A stretch of 34,005 nucleotides of DNA, from the NCBI RefSeq assembly GCF_900110885.1, contig NZ_FOFJ01000040.1, forward strand, positions 1 to 34,005. The letters are read 5' to 3'. This document shows positions 32,627 through 34,005 of this stretch, piece by piece. The position numbers and the translations under genes are program-made. Every line of letters begins with the position of its first letter. Position 1 is the stretch's first letter. This DNA is from Azotobacter beijerinckii. GTDB lineage: Bacteria; Pseudomonadota; Gammaproteobacteria; Pseudomonadales; Pseudomonadaceae. The notes under the pieces were generated by a model. It saw nothing but the letters and a program-made list of their open reading frames with translations. It did not search any database and was not told where the DNA came from.

Positions 32627-34005
32627 CGGGCGACCTCCTCGGCGGGCGACAACGTGATCCCCCGGTCCTCGAGCACCTGCAGGATCGCCTGCCGTTGCGG
32701 CATGCCGGCGAGCGTGTAGTTGCGCACCGCCTGCACGTCCTCCGGCGCGGTGGAGTACAGCAGCAGGGAATAGGGGTCCACCGTCAGCCGGGCGATCCCG
32801 ATGCCCCGCGGCGTGATCATGAAAATCTCGGAGTAGTGCCCCTTGCTCGAGTGCACCGTCTTGAGGATGCGGTAGCCCCCCTCCCCCAGCGGCAGCCGCT
32901 TGTTCTCCTGGATGACGTTGATCGCCTCGGGTTTCTGGCCCAGCAGCAGGGTGAAGGCCGAGTTCTCGGCAATCGCCTGGCCGACCTTGTTCTGGTACAG
33001 GTCGTTCACCCCCTGGGTGATGACGATGGCCGAGCCGCCGTATTTGCGGAAACGCCGGTAACCGTGCTCAATGAACTCGCCGACGTTGCCCTGCGCCAGC
33101 AGGCTCCAGGCCTCGTCGATGATCACGATCTTCGGCCGGTCGCGCTCGCCCAGGTACATGTCCTGCTGGATCTGGTAGATCAGCTGCAGCAGCACCACCT
33201 GTTGCAGGTGCTGGCGCCCCTTGAGCTCTTCCAGCTCCAGCACGGTGAAGGGATTCTGGAAGTCGAGGTTGTTCTTGCCGTTGAAGTAGCGGCCGTACTG
33301 GCCCTTGCGGGTGAACGGGTACAGCTGGTGGCCGATGTCCTTGATGCGCTGGTCTTCGTCATCCGCCAGCAGGGCATTGGCGATGTCGTCCACGGTCAGT
33401 TCGTGCCCCTTCTGCTCCCAGCAGGCGGTCAGAATCCGCTTCAGGCCCGAGGTCTGGAAGTCGACCAGCGGGACGGTCGGCGCCGCCATCGCCGTCAGCA
33501 GGCCGATCAGCACGTCCTCCTCGTCGCTGAAATCCTTCACCAGCTCGAAGGGGTTGAGGCAGATTTTGGAGTCGTGGTCGAAGCGGGCAAAATCGCCCTG
33601 GAAGGCTTCGGCGAGCTTGAGGTAGGACAGGCCCACGTCGATCACCCACACCTTGGCACCGATGCTCAGGTAGGAGGTGATCAGGTAGTTGGTCAGGAAG
33701 GACTTGCCCGAGCCGGACTGCGCGGCAATCGTGCCGTTGTAGTTGGTGTCGGAGTCGTACAGGTCGAAGGTCACCGGCTGGCCGTTGCGCGAGATGAACG
33801 GCGCGACGGGGGTGCCGGTGCCCTTCCAGTCGCCATAGATCGGCAGGATCGGCAGGGCCTGGTTCAGACTCAGGGTCCGGAAGCGGAACAGATCGCGGAT
33901 GGCGTCCGCGTCCGCACACAGGGGCAGGGCGTTGATGAACACGGGCAGCAGGCAGAACTTGTCCTCCATGAGGGTGAAGTTCTGCGTGGCGAAATGGGTC
34001 CGGGC
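32623..34005 (-). CDS. traC: TraC-like type IV secretion ATPase, 3' part
   Basis: The C-terminal 460 residues of the VirB4/TraC-type ATPase that powers pilus assembly; the N-terminal part lies beyond the window edge. The frame is open to 34005 (reads ARTHFATQNFTL before the first internal Met). Walker A AAQSGSGKSFLTN lies around 33701-33718 and Walker B PKIVIIDEAWSLLAQG around 33106-33134. FRKYGGSAIVITQGVNDLYQN and the C-terminal LGQKPEAINVI region are also typical. It is the first visible gene of the operon continuing to the NERD gene. Confidence 0.93.
   Translation of the reverse strand, partial: ARTHFATQNFTLMEDKFCLLPVFINALPLCADADAIRDLFRFRTLSLNQALPILPIYGDWKGTGTPVAPFISRNGQPVTFDLYDSDTNYNGTIAAQSGSGKSFLTNYLITSYLSIGAKVWVIDVGLSYLKLAEAFQGDFARFDHDSKICLNPFELVKDFSDEEDVLIGLLTAMAAPTVPLVDFQTSGLKRILTACWEQKGHELTVDDIANALLADDEDQRIKDIGHQLYPFTRKGQYGRYFNGKNNLDFQNPFTVLELEELKGRQHLQQVVLLQLIYQIQQDMYLGERDRPKIVIIDEAWSLLAQGNVGEFIEHGYRRFRKYGGSAIVITQGVNDLYQNKVGQAIAENSAFTLLLGQKPEAINVIQENKRLPLGEGGYRILKTVHSSKGHYSEIFMITPRGIGIARLTVDPYSLLLYSTAPEDVQAVRNYTLAGMPQRQAILQVLEDRGITLSPAEEVAR

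Overview
The window looks like the inside of a large conjugative element (an ICE, or a conjugative plasmid) related to the SXT/R391 and IncA/C (IncC) family. It sits in a high-GC gammaproteobacterium, most likely Pseudomonas or Stutzerimonas. Three things suggest this: the codon use, an IS1182-type insertion sequence with small non-autonomous relatives, and the order of the transfer genes. Species and exact element are inference. Neither end of the element, and no integrase, relaxase or coupling protein, is in the window.

Layout. (1) Positions 1-4000 form a mobilisation, partition and activator block. A MobI-like gene (minus) and an actin-type partition pair parM/parR (plus) diverge from a 440-bp region. 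That region holds a perfect 19-bp inverted repeat and a tandem 84-bp repeat array, the candidate origin of transfer and centromere. A lytic transglycosylase follows, then a protein that appears to fuse FlhD-like and FlhC-like parts, the position where SXT-type elements carry their SetCD/AcaCD activator. (2) Positions 4060-9870 hold a small zinc-ribbon membrane protein facing the mating-pair operon traF-traH-traG (minus). (3) Positions 9870-29070 are a long cargo and plasticity region. It contains a malate dehydrogenase gene between two 162/163-bp MITEs, a CoiA-like protein, a CHC2/Toprim primase-like protein, two genes behind a duplicated hairpin leader, a tentative AcaB-like regulator, a MocR regulator with its EamA transporter, SurE with a MarR regulator, a 1794-residue nuclease-STAND ATPase resembling antiviral Avs proteins, and an IS1182-type element broken by a 148-bp insertion. 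(4) Positions 29072-34005 hold the second transfer operon (minus): traC (5' part outside the window), a TraF-type signal peptidase, a TrbC-TraW fusion, traU and a NERD-domain gene, mostly with overlapping or closely spaced ends.

How the parts work together. The F-type secretion genes would build the mating channel and MobI would act at oriT. ParM/ParR and the 84-bp repeats would stabilise the element when it is extrachromosomal. Three sites with the same sequence (core TGGCCTGAAATGGCCACACA on the sense strand) lie 50, 56 and 56 bases before mobI, traF and the gene at 16019. Each has a CAAT-containing -10-like hexamer exactly 18-23 bases downstream. This looks like a small regulon, probably controlled by the FlhDC-like activator encoded in the same window.
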